A DNA stretch of 64,000 nt from Roseovarius sp. SCSIO 43702 (GCF_019599045.1 NZ_CP080623.1:3122501-3186500), one strand, 5' to 3'; shown: positions 55,676 to 64,000, numbered from the stretch's first letter. Translations and numbers: made by a program. The notes: generated from the sequence alone by a model not told the origin.

Positions 55676-56439
55676 TCCGCCATCTCCCTGCGCTCCGCCG
55701 GCCCGCCGTGATCGTGGGCGCATCCCGCGCCGTCGTGATGGTGATCGTGGTCATGGCGGTAAAGCGCCAGCGCCCCCATCGTCCCCGACCCGAAGAGCGC
55801 GCGGTATTCCGGCGCCGAGGCCACCACCTCGGGCGCCCCCTCGCAACAGACATGCCCGTTGAGGCAGATCACGCGGTCCGACGCGCTCATGACGACGTGA
55901 AGCTCGTGGCTGATCATCAGCACAGCACAGCCCGTCTCGGCCCGCACCGCTTCGATCTGGTGGTAGAACGCGGCCGATCCCGGCTGGTCGAGACCCTGTG
56001 TCGCCTCGTCCAGAAGCAGAAGGTCCGGCTCCCCGATCAGGGCCCGTGCCAGCAGAACGCGCTGGAACTGCCCGCCGGACAGCCGCGCCATCTGTGCGCC
56101 GCCCAGGTCCGGCACCCCGGCCCGCGCCAACGCCCGCGCCGTCACGTCCGCGCCCGCCTTGCGCGGCAGGGACAGGAACCGCGCCACCGTCATCGGCAGC
56201 GTCGGATCGACATGCAGGCGCTGCGGAACATAACCCAGCCGAAGCCCCTCGCGCCGGATCACGCGCCCGCCCGCGGGCCGCACCGCACCAATGATCGCGC
56301 GCAGAAGGCTCGTCTTGCCCGATCCGTTCGGGCCGACGATCGTCACGATCTCACCCGGCTCGATACCGAGCGAGACGCGGTCGAGCACCGTCCGCGCACC
56401 GTATCGCAGGCTCAGGTTCTCGGCCTCGATCAGGCTCAC
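55672..56439 (-). CDS. znuC: Zinc ABC transporter ATP-binding protein
   Basis: A 255-residue ATPase starting at GTG 56439 (VSLIEAENLSLRYG), overlapping zur by GTGA. Walker A is GPNGSGKTS, the signature LSGGQFQRVLLARALIGEP, Walker B LLLLDEATQGLD, with H-loop SHELHVVMS. The C terminus is His/Asp-rich (YRHDHDHHHDG, CAHDHGG), a likely metal-holding tail seen in other zinc systems. The longer upstream reading in this frame is zur in another frame. Confidence 0.93.
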   Translation of the reverse strand: MSLIEAENLSLRYGARTVLDRVSLGIEPGEIVTIVGPNGSGKTSLLRAIIGAVRPAGGRVIRREGLRLGYVPQRLHVDPTLPMTVARFLSLPRKAGADVTARALARAGVPDLGGAQMARLSGGQFQRVLLARALIGEPDLLLLDEATQGLDQPGSAAFYHQIEAVRAETGCAVLMISHELHVVMSASDRVICLNGHVCCEGAPEVVASAPEYRALFGSGTMGALALYRHDHDHHHDGAGCAHDHGGPAERREMAE

Positions 56440-56954
56440 GCGCCCGCCTCCCCGCCGGCACAGGCCGGGCACACCCCCTCGGCCTCGACCACGGTGCGCT
56501 CGATGCGGAACCCCGTCGCGCGCGCCACCTCGCCCAGACGTCCGCGCGCGGGTGCCGAGGGCGCTTCGGCCACGCTGTCGCACAGGCGGCAGATCATGAA
56601 GGCCGGGGCGTGCGCCGTCTCGGGATGCGCGCAGGCGATGAACGCGTTGAGCCGTTCGATCCGGTGCGCGAACCCGTGCGCCACGAGGAAGTCGAGCGCG
56701 CGATACGCCACGGGGGGTTGCGAGCCGAACCCCGCCTCGCGCAGCCGGTCGAGGATCGCGTAAGCCCCGAGCGCGCGATGCCCCTGCAACAGGATCTCCA
56801 GCACCTTGCGCCGCACCGGCGTGAGCTTCAGATCCTCGCGCGCGCACCGCGCCTCCGCGGCGCCGAGCCCCCGCGCCACGCAACCGGCATGATCATGCCG
56901 GGCGAAGCCCAGCGCGCTCTCCGCCGGTACCTTTTCCTGCAACCCTCTTGCCAT
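56436..56954 (-). CDS. zur: Zinc uptake regulator (Fur family)
   Basis: A 172-residue repressor. HTH: LKLTPVRRKVLEILLQGHRALGAYAILDRLREAGF, then PPVAYRALDFLVAHGFAHRIERLNAFIACAHPE. Zinc ligands lie in AFMICRLCDSVAE and the C-terminal GVCPACAGG pair. It is divergent from znuA with a palindrome between and leads the znuCB genes. A start slightly upstream is possible. Zinc-bound Zur would shut both transcripts. Confidence 0.93.
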   Translation of the reverse strand: MARGLQEKVPAESALGFARHDHAGCVARGLGAAEARCAREDLKLTPVRRKVLEILLQGHRALGAYAILDRLREAGFGSQPPVAYRALDFLVAHGFAHRIERLNAFIACAHPETAHAPAFMICRLCDSVAEAPSAPARGRLGEVARATGFRIERTVVEAEGVCPACAGGEAGA

Positions 56955-56980
56955 GATCCGCGGCACCCCCTAGAACAACT

Positions 56981-56998
56981 GTAATGTTATAAGATCAC
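56981..56998. promoter_or_regulatory. Zur box touching the znuA start codon
   Basis: GTAATGTTATAAGATCAC is an 18-bp imperfect palindrome (14 of 18 positions symmetric) of the GTnATGTTATAACATnAC Zur type. It ends directly before ATG 56999 and lies 27-44 bases upstream of zur. No Shine-Dalgarno fits between the box and znuA. Confidence 0.75.
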
Positions 56999-57952
56999 AT
57001 GAGACCGCCCTTGTCCATCCGCCACCTCGCCCTCGCTTTCAGCCTCGCGCTCTGCGGTCCCGCCCTGGCCGACGCGCCCCGCGTCGTGGCCGACATCGCC
57101 CCTGTCCATTCCCTCGTCGCCCGCGTGATGGAGGGGGCAGGCTCCCCCGGTCTCATCGTGCAGCCGGGAGCGAGCCCGCATGAATACGCGCTGCGCCCGT
57201 CCGAGGCGGCGGCGGTCCAGGACGCCGATCTCGTTTTCTGGATCGGCCCCGAACTCACGCCCTGGCTTTCCGGCGCGCTCGACACGCTGGCACCGGGCGC
57301 CGACGTCACCGCGCTTCTCGAGGCCGAGGGCACCACGCAACTTCCGCTCCGCGAGGCCGCGCTTTTCGATGCGCATGACCCGCATCACGACCACGATGAG
57401 GCACACGACCACGACGACTCCCACGGCGATCACGCCCATGGCGATACCGACCCCCACGCATGGCTCGCCCCGGCCAACGCCGCGCATTGGCTCGACGTGA
57501 TCGCCGCGCGCCTGTCCGAGGCCGACCCCGAGAACGCCGACCTCTACCGCGCCAACGCCGCCACCGCCCGCGACGATCTCGACACGCTCACGGCCGAGGT
57601 CACGGCGACACTCGCCCCCCATCGCGGGGCCCGTTTCGTGGTCTTCCACGACGCCTATCGCCATTTCGAACACGCGTTCGACCTTCCCGCCTCGGGCGCG
57701 ATCACGCTTGGCGACGCCACGGCCCCAAGCCCCGCGCGGCTTGCCGAGATCCGCGAACGCATCGCCGGCGAAGGCATCACCTGCGTCCTGGCCGAGCCGC
57801 AATTCAATCCCGGCCTCGTCGCGACGGTCGTCGACGGCACCGAAGCGCGCATGGGCGTGATCGACCCGCTCGGCGCCGATCTCGAGCCCGGCCCCGCACT
57901 CTATCCCCAGCTCATCCGCAACATGGCCTCGACCCTTGCCGACTGTCTCTGA
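56999..57952 (+). CDS. znuA: Zinc ABC transporter periplasmic binding protein
   Basis: A 317-residue protein. The signal peptide is residues 1-24 (LALAFSLALCGPALA). Cluster A-I features: DIAPVHSLVARVM, the zinc His in GASPHEYALRPSEA, a His/Asp-rich mobile loop (HDPHHDHDEAHDHDDSHGDH, ~122-145), then DPHAWLAPAN, FHDAYRHFEHAF and the late LAEPQFNPG. The loop collects Zn(II). The ATG follows the Zur box directly, so translation may be leaderless or SD-independent. Confidence 0.93.
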   Translation: MRPPLSIRHLALAFSLALCGPALADAPRVVADIAPVHSLVARVMEGAGSPGLIVQPGASPHEYALRPSEAAAVQDADLVFWIGPELTPWLSGALDTLAPGADVTALLEAEGTTQLPLREAALFDAHDPHHDHDEAHDHDDSHGDHAHGDTDPHAWLAPANAAHWLDVIAARLSEADPENADLYRANAATARDDLDTLTAEVTATLAPHRGARFVVFHDAYRHFEHAFDLPASGAITLGDATAPSPARLAEIRERIAGEGITCVLAEPQFNPGLVATVVDGTEARMGVIDPLGADLEPGPALYPQLIRNMASTLADCL

Positions 57953-58604
57953 TCTCCGTCCCGCGCGCCTTGCCCTCGCCGCACTCGCGATCGTCTCGGC
58001 GGAGACGGCACAGGCGCATCCGCATGTGTTCGTCGACGCGCGCGCGGCGTTTCTCGTCACCGATGAGGGGCAGCTTCACGCGCTCCGCATCTCGTGGACC
58101 TACGACGCCTTCACCACCCTGCGCCTCTTCGAGACACTCGATCTCGACCGCGATGGCGACGGGGCGCTCGACGACGCCGACCGCGCGGCCATCGTCGCGG
58201 GCGAAACCGATTGGCCACCCGAATACAAGGGCGACACCTGGCTCGAACTCGGCGGTGCGCCCCGCCCGCTCACCCGGCCCGAGAACGCCAGCGCCCTGAT
58301 GGAGGACGAGCGGATCACCGTCACCTTCGACCTCCCGCTCGAAACTCCCGCCGACCTTGCCGGGCTCGAGGCGATCCTGCGCCTCTACGACCCGATCTTC
58401 TATTACGCCTACACGATCCACCCGGCCGCGGGCCTCGCGCCGGACCTGCCCGGGACCTGCACGACGCGGATCGTGCCCTTCGAGCCGGACGAGACCACCT
58501 TCGCGCTCAAGGAAAAACTTTCCGCCCTTTCGCGCGAGGAAACTCCCGAGGACGAGAACGTGGGCCGCCTCTTCACCGACGAGTTGCATCTCTCATGCCG
58601 ATGA
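57936..58604 (+). CDS. DUF1007-family exported protein
   Basis: A 222-residue protein with a signal peptide (LALAALAIVSAETAQA) and then HPHVFVDARAAFLV, the DUF1007 start. An EF-hand-like DLDRDGDGALDDAD lies near residue 68. RLYDPIFYYAYTI is another family segment. DUF1007 genes usually accompany NicO-type metal transporters, as here. The start is probably TTG 57936, overlapping znuA by 17 bases. It overlaps the next gene by 10 bases. Confidence 0.88.
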   Translation: MPTVSDLRPARLALAALAIVSAETAQAHPHVFVDARAAFLVTDEGQLHALRISWTYDAFTTLRLFETLDLDRDGDGALDDADRAAIVAGETDWPPEYKGDTWLELGGAPRPLTRPENASALMEDERITVTFDLPLETPADLAGLEAILRLYDPIFYYAYTIHPAAGLAPDLPGTCTTRIVPFEPDETTFALKEKLSALSREETPEDENVGRLFTDELHLSCR

Positions 58605-59470
58605 GGCTCATCCTCACCCTTCTCGCGCTCGGCGCGGGCGCGGCGCTCGCCTGGGCGATGCTGCCCTGGACCGAGATCCGCCACTGGATCACCACCGAGC
58701 AACGCGCGTTCCAGGACGTCATGGCGCGCGCGCTCCACGGTATCCGCGCGGGCGAGCCGCTGGCCCTCTGGACGCTGTGCCTCTCGACCGCCGCCTATGG
58801 TTTCGTGCATGCGATGGGGCCGGGCCACGGCAAGATCCTGCTGGGCGGCGCGGCGCTGGCCAGCCGCGCGAGCCTGCTGCGGCTCGCGGTCCTCACGCTG
58901 CTCTCCTCGCTGGCGCAGGCGGGCACCGCCATCCTCCTCGTCGGCGGCCTCGCCTTCGCGTTTCGCCTCGGCTCGGACGGGCTCGAGACGCTGGCCGAGC
59001 GCTGGCTCGCCCCGGCAAGCTACCTCGCCATCGCAGCGATCGGGGGCGTGCTCGTCTGGCGCGGGCTGCGCGGTCTCGCCGTGGCCCGCGGCACGGCACC
59101 TGATCCCTGCTGCGGCCACGCCCACGGTCCCTCGGCGCAGGAGGCCGCGACGCTTGCCTCCACACGCGACGCACTGGCCCTCATCGCCAGCATCGCGATC
59201 CGGCCCTGCACCGGTGCGCTTTTCGTCCTGGTGATCGCGGCGCGGTTCGATGCGTTCTGGGCGGGGGCGCTGTCGGTCGTGACGATGGGGCTCGGCACGG
59301 CCGCCTTCAACCTTGCCGTGGCGGGCTCGGGCGTGGCGGCCCGCCGCCTTGCACGGCTCGGCGCGGGTGGCGGTCGCGCGGTGCCCGCCCTCTCGGCGTC
59401 GCTCCACATCACCGGCGGCCTGCTCATCGCGGCACTCAGCCTCGCGCTCCTCCTGCCCTACCTCTCCTGA
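58595..59470 (+). CDS. NicO/RcnA-family metal transporter
   Basis: A 291-residue membrane protein starting at ATG 58595 (MPMRLILTLLALGAGA); the next ATG at 58601 is also possible. AYGFVHAMGPGHGKILLGG carries the conserved HAxGPGHGK motif, and CCGHAHGPSA is a metal-binding loop. IASIAIRPCTGALFVLVIAARF is the second signature. The family moves Ni/Co; linkage to zur/znu suggests zinc or trace-metal balance. The gene ends 13 bases before the convergent GlxA-type gene. Confidence 0.9.
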   Translation: MPMRLILTLLALGAGAALAWAMLPWTEIRHWITTEQRAFQDVMARALHGIRAGEPLALWTLCLSTAAYGFVHAMGPGHGKILLGGAALASRASLLRLAVLTLLSSLAQAGTAILLVGGLAFAFRLGSDGLETLAERWLAPASYLAIAAIGGVLVWRGLRGLAVARGTAPDPCCGHAHGPSAQEAATLASTRDALALIASIAIRPCTGALFVLVIAARFDAFWAGALSVVTMGLGTAAFNLAVAGSGVAARRLARLGAGGGRAVPALSASLHITGGLLIAALSLALLLPYLS

Positions 59471-59483
59471 GCGCCGGGCCCCT

Positions 59484-60443
59484 TCACCGTGCCGTCGTCA
59501 CCCCCCGCGCCCTGCGCCGCGCGGCCTGCGGCGTCAGGCCGAATTCCGCGCGATAGCGCGGCGTGAACCCGCTCGAGAACCCGCAGGCCAGCGCGATTTC
59601 CGAGATCGGCATCGACGTGTTGAGCAGCAGGTTGTTCGCCCGGTTGAGCCGCAGCGCACGGTAATACTCCGCCGGCCGCGCCCGCAGCCGCGCGGCAAAG
59701 CGCCGCTCCAGCGACCGGGCCGAGACCCCCACCAGCCGCACGATCTCGGCGATGGGCAGCGGTTCCTCGATATTGGCCTGCATCAGCTCCACCGCCCGGT
59801 CGAGCTCCGCGTCGCCGGTCAGCGGGCTGCGCCGCGTGCCGAAGGGCTGCAACGTGCCGAGGTCGCGCACGCGGTCATGCAGCAGGATGTCGGTCACTGT
59901 CGCCACCGTCGCCGCCGGGATATGACGCGCCATCAGCGTCAGCACCATGTCCACCGTGCTGCCCATCCCGGCGCTCGTGATGATCTGCCCCCGCTCCGTG
60001 GCCAGCGCCTGCGCCCCCTCGCCAAGCTCCATCCGTTCGGCCAGAAGCGCGCGGTTCTCCCAATGCGTCGTCAGGCCCGTGTCGCCACGCTCCTCGATGA
60101 ACCGCGCCGCCGCCTCCGCAAGAAGGATGACCTTGGTGCCGCGCGCCACATAGGCGTCGATCACCCGCCCCATCGACAGGTCCGGATGCGCCGGGTCCGA
60201 ATTGCCCAGGACGAAGACATACTCCGCCTCGGGCCGCGCGGCGAAGGGCAGCGTCTCGACCACCGCGTCCGACAGGCAGGCGACCGGCCCGCCCCGTCTC
60301 GAGAAGGATCGCCACGCGAAGGCCGGGCGCAGCATCACGCGGTTGGCAAGCCTCAGCTGGTCCACGACGCCCGCGTATTCCGTGAGGACGAACCCCTCGG
60401 TCAGCAGCAGGTCGAAACGGATGATGTCGCGCGGGTCGCTCAT
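59484..60443 (-). CDS. GlxA-type AraC-family regulator with DJ-1-like domain
   Basis: A 319-residue regulator. Residues 8-190 form the class I glutamine-amidotransferase/DJ-1-like domain (FDLLLTEGFVLTEYAGVVDQLRLAN; LLAEAAARFIEERG), without an obvious nucleophile Cys. AraC HTH: IAEIVRLVGVSARSLERRFAARLRARPAEYYRALRLNRANNLLLN, ISEIALACGFSSGFTPRYRAEFGLTPQAAR. This class includes GbdR and CdhR, which control glycine-betaine and carnitine catabolism. The neighbours (methyltransferase, dimethylglycine-type dehydrogenase) fit. Confidence 0.88.
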   Translation of the reverse strand: MSDPRDIIRFDLLLTEGFVLTEYAGVVDQLRLANRVMLRPAFAWRSFSRRGGPVACLSDAVVETLPFAARPEAEYVFVLGNSDPAHPDLSMGRVIDAYVARGTKVILLAEAAARFIEERGDTGLTTHWENRALLAERMELGEGAQALATERGQIITSAGMGSTVDMVLTLMARHIPAATVATVTDILLHDRVRDLGTLQPFGTRRSPLTGDAELDRAVELMQANIEEPLPIAEIVRLVGVSARSLERRFAARLRARPAEYYRALRLNRANNLLLNTSMPISEIALACGFSSGFTPRYRAEFGLTPQAARRRARGVTTAR

Positions 60444-60486
60444 GCGGCGCACCTTGCCACGGCGCGCGGCGCCGCGCCATTCCCGC

Positions 60487-61383
60487 TCACACGATCTCGT
60501 GTCCCGCCGCGCGCAACCGCCGGGCAAGCTCGGCGATATGCGCGGGCCCCACCTCGCAGCAGCCGCCGACGATGCGCGCCCCGGCCTCGACCCAGCCCAT
60601 CGCGAACTCCGCATAGGCCGCGGGGTCCAGGTCGCTGCGCGCCTCGAGCGCGTCCACCGTCGGGCGCTCGGTCAGGAACGCCTCGTCGATCCGCGTGAAC
60701 CCGTTGGCATAGGCGCCGAAGGGCAGGCCGAACTCCGCGAGGATCGGAAGCCCCGCCGCCACCGCCTCCGGCCGCGAGCAGTTGATCAGGACCGCCTCCA
60801 CCTCGAAGCGCTCCAGAAGCGGCGCGATCTCGCCCAGTCCCTCGCCCGAGCGCAGCCGCGTCCCGTCCTCGTCCTCGACCGTGAGCGCCAGCCACACCGG
60901 CACACCCTGCCCCGTCGCGGCCATGAGCGCGCCCTCGGCCTGCGCGACCGACGACATCGTCTCGATCAGCAGAAGGTCCACCTCGTCGCGCATCAGCGCC
61001 ACGACTTCCGCGTATCGCGCGGCGGCCTCGTCGGGTGCGGGCACGAGGTCGGGCCGGTAGGAGGCGACGAGCGGCCCCAGCGATCCGGCCACCCGGCCCC
61101 TGCCATGCGCCGCCCGCGCCCGTCGCGCGGCCATCACGGCGGTGCGCAACAGCTCCTCCAGACGGTCCCCGATCCCCTCGCGGTCAAGCCGGTCGGGCAG
61201 CACGCAATAGGTGTTCGTCGTGGCGACCGTCGCGCCCGCCGCGAAATAGTCGAGATGCACCTCGCCCACCATCTTCGGATGCTCGATCATCACCTTCGTG
61301 GACCAGAGCGGCGTCGCGCGCTCGCCCGCCCGCGTGACCAGTTCCTGCCCGATCGCACCATCCAGAAGCGTCACCTGCGCCAT
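60487..61383 (-). CDS. Homocysteine S-methyltransferase/betaine methyltransferase-family protein
   Basis: A 298-residue barrel enzyme. LLDGAIGQELVTRAG, ATVATTNTYCVLPDRLDREG and the zinc ligands in LINCSRPEAVAAGL and RIVGGCCEVGPAHIAEL (Cys pair) are present. The family transfers a methyl group to homocysteine. Next to a dimethylglycine/sarcosine dehydrogenase-like gene and a GbdR-type regulator, the methyl donor may be glycine betaine. Start: ATG 61383 (MAQVTLLDGA). Confidence 0.85.
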   Translation of the reverse strand: MAQVTLLDGAIGQELVTRAGERATPLWSTKVMIEHPKMVGEVHLDYFAAGATVATTNTYCVLPDRLDREGIGDRLEELLRTAVMAARRARAAHGRGRVAGSLGPLVASYRPDLVPAPDEAAARYAEVVALMRDEVDLLLIETMSSVAQAEGALMAATGQGVPVWLALTVEDEDGTRLRSGEGLGEIAPLLERFEVEAVLINCSRPEAVAAGLPILAEFGLPFGAYANGFTRIDEAFLTERPTVDALEARSDLDPAAYAEFAMGWVEAGARIVGGCCEVGPAHIAELARRLRAAGHEIV

Positions 61384-61460
61384 GTCATTCTCTCCGTCCT
61401 GTTTCCGCGAAAGATAGCGCGGGCAGGCCATCGCGCCACCACGCCCGGCGGGTCTCTCCG

Positions 61461-62084
61461 CTACCGCGCCGCCTCGCGCATGTCCTTCAGCCCCAGGAGG
61501 ATCGCCGCCCCGATCATCAGCGCGCCCGACACCCGGTTGAGCCACACGCCCGACAGCGCCCGGATCCGCCCCAGCGTTCTCCGGGCAAGCCAGCCCTAGG
61601 CGATCAGGATCGCCCCGTCGACCACGAGATACGTGCCCCCGAGGATAAGGAGCTGCGGCCAGATCGGCGCGGCGGGGTCGATGAACTGCGGAAAAAGCGC
61701 CGCGAAGAAGACGACGGCATAGGGGTTGGCCGAGGACGTGACGAAGCCCTGCCGGAAAAGGGCGCCGCGCGCGGCCGCACCGGGCGCGTCGGCCCCGCCC
61801 CGCGCCCGCATCAGCCGCAGGCCGATCCAGACGAGATAGGCCACGCCAGCCCATTTCACCAACGCCAGCGCATCCGCGTTGGCCGCGATCACGGCGGTCA
61901 GGCCGAACCCCGCCAGCGTCATCTGCACCGCGTTCGCGCCAAGATCGCCCGCCACCGTCGCCAGCGACCGCCGCAACCCGTGCCGCAGGCTGTTCGAGAT
62001 TATCAGGAGCTGGCTCGTATCGGGCGGCGTCGCGAAGAACGCGGCGACGACACCAAGATACAGCAGATAGGTCTCTATCGTCAT
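61461..62084 (-). pseudogene. LysE/RhtB-family exporter interrupted by an in-frame TAG
   Basis: A LysE-type membrane exporter of about 207 codons. It starts MTIETYLLYLGVVAAFFATPPDTSQLLI at 62084 (GGAGGAGG upstream) and continues with RRSLATVAGDLGANAVQM and SSANPYAVVFFAALFPQFID. After VDGAILIA there is TAG at 61596-61598, then the same frame goes on with GWLARRTLGRIRALSGVWLNRVSGALMIGAAILLG to a TAG at 61461. Relatives have Tyr at the TAG position, so a single base change explains it. Likely a recent nonsense mutation; read-through or sequencing error are alternatives. Confidence 0.85.
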
Positions 62085-62109
62085 CGCGCCCCTCCTCCAG
62101 ATCCCCCCG

Positions 62110-62266
62110 TCTACCCGCCCCGGGCCTGACCCGGAGCCTCTCCGATCCAACGCCCCGCCCCGGTCTCGACCCGCCGCCTCACCCAACCCGGTTCTACCCG
62201 CCCCGGGCCTGACCCGGGGCCCCGCCGATCCAGCGCACCCGCCCCGGGCTCGACCCGGGGCCTCAA
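62110..62266. repeat. Cluster of four GC-rich palindromic repeats
   Basis: Four copies or partial copies of a core ACCCGCCCCGGG, then CCTGACCCGGGGCC, at about 62110, 62154, 62192 and 62237. Copies 1 and 3 extend to a shared 44-base unit (ending CCGATCCARCGC). Each core folds as GCCCCGGG/CCCGGGGC. It fills the space between the LysE-type and dehydrogenase genes. It looks like a REP-type dispersed element. Confidence 0.7.
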
Positions 62267-62294
62267 CTTCCGCACGGCCCGGCGGGTGCCGGCC

Positions 62295-64000
62295 TCACGC
62301 CCGCAACCGCTCGTTCTCCGGATCCCACATCGCGCCGTCGCCCTGCACCACCGCCGGACACCGCTCGCCATAGATCTCGACCTCGAGCTCGGTGCCCGGC
62401 TCCGCCAGGTCGGCCCGGACCATGCCCAGCGCCACCGAATGACCGACGCGGTAGCCCCAGGCCCCGCTCGTCGTCTCGCCGACGATATCACCGTCGTGCC
62501 AAAGCGTCGACATGTAGGGCGCGTCCGCCTCGCCCGCGTCCACCTTCAGCGCGACGAAGGCTTTCTTCCGTCCCCGCTGCTTCTCGGCCAGAAGCGCGGG
62601 CTTGCCGGGGAAGTCCTGCGGCTTGTCGAACTTCACGAACCGCTCGAGCCCTCCCTCGAGCATCGTGTAATCGGTCGAAAGGTCCCCCTTCCACGCGCGA
62701 TATCCCTTCTCGATCCTCAGGGCGTTGAGCGCATACATCCCGAAGGGCTTGGCCCCCGCGTCGAGGATCGCGTCGTAGATCGCGGGCATGTCCTCGTTCG
62801 CGGCATGGACCTCCCAGCCCAGTTCGCCCGTGAAACTCACGCGGATGAGGAACGCGTCGCGCCCGGCCACCTTGCAATGCTGATGGCTCAGCCACGGCAG
62901 CGACAGGTCCGCATCCGTGAGCGGCCCCAGAACCTCGCGGCTTTTCGGCCCCGCGACAAGCAGCGCATCGCGCTCCCGCGTGGTCTCGCGCACCTCGACC
63001 CCCTCCGGCACCGATCGGCGGACAAGCTCGCCGTCATGCCATTGCGCCGTGGCGGCGGTGATCAGCACGAAACTGTCCTCCTCGAGCCGGATGCACGAGA
63101 ACTCGGTCACGATCCGCCCCCGGTCATCGGCCACGTAGACAAGGTTCATCCGCCCCACCTTCGGCAGCCCGCCGGTGACGAAACCGCGCAGCCACTCGTC
63201 CGCGCCCGCGCCCTTCACCCAGAGCCGCGTGAACCCCGGCAGATCGAGCACGCCGCAGGCATCGCGCACCGCCTCGCATTCCTCGCGGATGCGCGGCTCC
63301 CACGGGCCGGCGCGGCCCCAGGTCTGCGTCGCTTCCTCGCTCGTGTCGTCACCGGGCTTGGCGAACCAGTTCGCGCGCTCCCAGCCGTTATAGGCTCCCA
63401 TCACGCCGCCCAGTTCCTTCACCCGGTCATGCACCGGGCTGAGCTTGCGGTCGCGCCCGGCGGGCCATTCGTGATGCGGAAAATGCATGGCGTATTCGTG
63501 GCCATAGACCTCCATGCCCTTTTCGACACAGTAGTCGTGATCGGTATAATCGGTGTAGCGCCTCGGATCGCAGGACCACATGTCCCATTCCGGCGCGCCG
63601 TCCACGACCCACTCGGCCAGGACCTTGCCCGCGCCGCCGCCCTGCGCGATCCCGAAGGTGAAGACGCAGGCCTCGAAGGCGTTCTCCACTCCCGGCATCG
63701 GCCCGACAAGCGGCAGGCCATCGGGTGCGTAGGGGATCGGCCCGTTGATCACCTTGCTGATCCCCGCCTCGCCCAGAAGCGGCACGCGCGCCATGGCGTC
63801 GGTGACGATCTCCTCGATCCGGTCGAGATCCTCCTGCCAGAGCTGGAAGCTGAAATCCTCGGGCATCGGATCGCTCTCATCGACCCAATGCGCCCGGCAA
63901 TTCGGCTCGTAGGGGCCCAGGTTGAAGCCATGCTTCTCCTGCCGCAGGTAATAGGACACATCCACGTCCCGCAGAAGCGGCAGCTTGGCACCCTCGCGCT
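62295..64000 (-). CDS. Dimethylglycine/sarcosine dehydrogenase-like flavoprotein (partial, C-terminal part)
   Basis: Open through the right window edge; 568 codons are visible. The first part belongs to the FAD-dependent amine oxidase domain (RDVDVSYYLRQEKHGFNLGPYE; KVINGPIPYAPDGLPLVGP; FGIAQGGGAGKVLAEWV). The rest is the GcvT-type folate-binding module (LDLPGFTRLWVKGAGADEWLRGF; VRETTRERDALLVAGPKSREVL; SFTGELGWEVHAANEDMPAIYDAI; MYALNALRIEKGYRAWKGDL). The layout fits dimethylglycine or sarcosine dehydrogenase. The N terminus with the FAD motif and covalent site lies outside. Confidence 0.9.
   Translation of the reverse strand, partial: REGAKLPLLRDVDVSYYLRQEKHGFNLGPYEPNCRAHWVDESDPMPEDFSFQLWQEDLDRIEEIVTDAMARVPLLGEAGISKVINGPIPYAPDGLPLVGPMPGVENAFEACVFTFGIAQGGGAGKVLAEWVVDGAPEWDMWSCDPRRYTDYTDHDYCVEKGMEVYGHEYAMHFPHHEWPAGRDRKLSPVHDRVKELGGVMGAYNGWERANWFAKPGDDTSEEATQTWGRAGPWEPRIREECEAVRDACGVLDLPGFTRLWVKGAGADEWLRGFVTGGLPKVGRMNLVYVADDRGRIVTEFSCIRLEEDSFVLITAATAQWHDGELVRRSVPEGVEVRETTRERDALLVAGPKSREVLGPLTDADLSLPWLSHQHCKVAGRDAFLIRVSFTGELGWEVHAANEDMPAIYDAILDAGAKPFGMYALNALRIEKGYRAWKGDLSTDYTMLEGGLERFVKFDKPQDFPGKPALLAEKQRGRKKAFVALKVDAGEADAPYMSTLWHDGDIVGETTSGAWGYRVGHSVALGMVRADLAEPGTELEVEIYGERCPAVVQGDGAMWDPENERLRA

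Overview
The window is high-GC and densely coded. Its gene content and gene order (heterotetrameric sarcosine oxidase, CcmI-RuvX-DUF1289 string, class I PHA synthase with a phasin, YeeE/YedE plus persulfide dioxygenase, RTX peroxidase with a type I secretion system, ZnuABC-Zur) fit an alphaproteobacterium of the Rhodobacteraceae/Roseobacter type. I saw no tRNA, rRNA, CRISPR array or transposase.

Layout. 1-7386: an acetylpolyamine-amidohydrolase/histone-deacetylase-fold gene and a partial ThDP enzyme on the minus strand, a divergent GntR regulator with a near-perfect palindrome beside it, then a complete oligopeptide-type ABC importer with a fused double ATPase. 7440-13458: sarcosine oxidase genes soxB and soxDAG, split by two small acidic one-helix membrane proteins. 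13722-18416: ccmI-ruvX-DUF1289, a PhyH-like dioxygenase, a TauE/SafE exporter and dusA. 18549-24673: two L-lactate-permease-type genes, each followed by a paralogous ~70-residue membrane protein, around a universal stress protein and a gamma-glutamyltransferase. One permease and the transferase each carry a single-base frameshift in a G/C run. 25237-27498: a three-gene envelope operon of unknown function. 27651-31791: a cysteine-free molybdopterin-fold periplasmic protein overlapping a histidine kinase and response regulator, then a Crp/Fnr gene. 31794-34874: CBS protein, phasin-like protein, phaC. 35056-37830: sulfur (persulfide) operon led by a Crp/Fnr gene.

38083-54699 is the most striking region: a type I secretion ABC protein and HlyD adaptor bracketing a membrane-anchored RTX protein, next to a ~3,000-residue RTX protein with two animal-type haem peroxidase domains, and flanked by a NarL/NarX-type kinase and regulator. 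54875-59470: zinc uptake (znuABC, zur, with a Zur box touching the znuA start codon), DUF1007 and a NicO-type metal transporter. 59484-64000: a GlxA-type regulator, a homocysteine/betaine methyltransferase-family gene, a LysE-type exporter interrupted by an in-frame TAG, and a dimethylglycine/sarcosine dehydrogenase-like gene that runs off the window.

How the parts work together (inference): the right edge and the sox cluster together could carry glycine betaine through dimethylglycine and sarcosine to glycine. The T1SS region probably exports the giant peroxidase to the cell surface or medium under two-component control. The persulfide operon moves sulfur compounds in and oxidises persulfide. 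Promoter, operator and terminator calls are from visual symmetry only.
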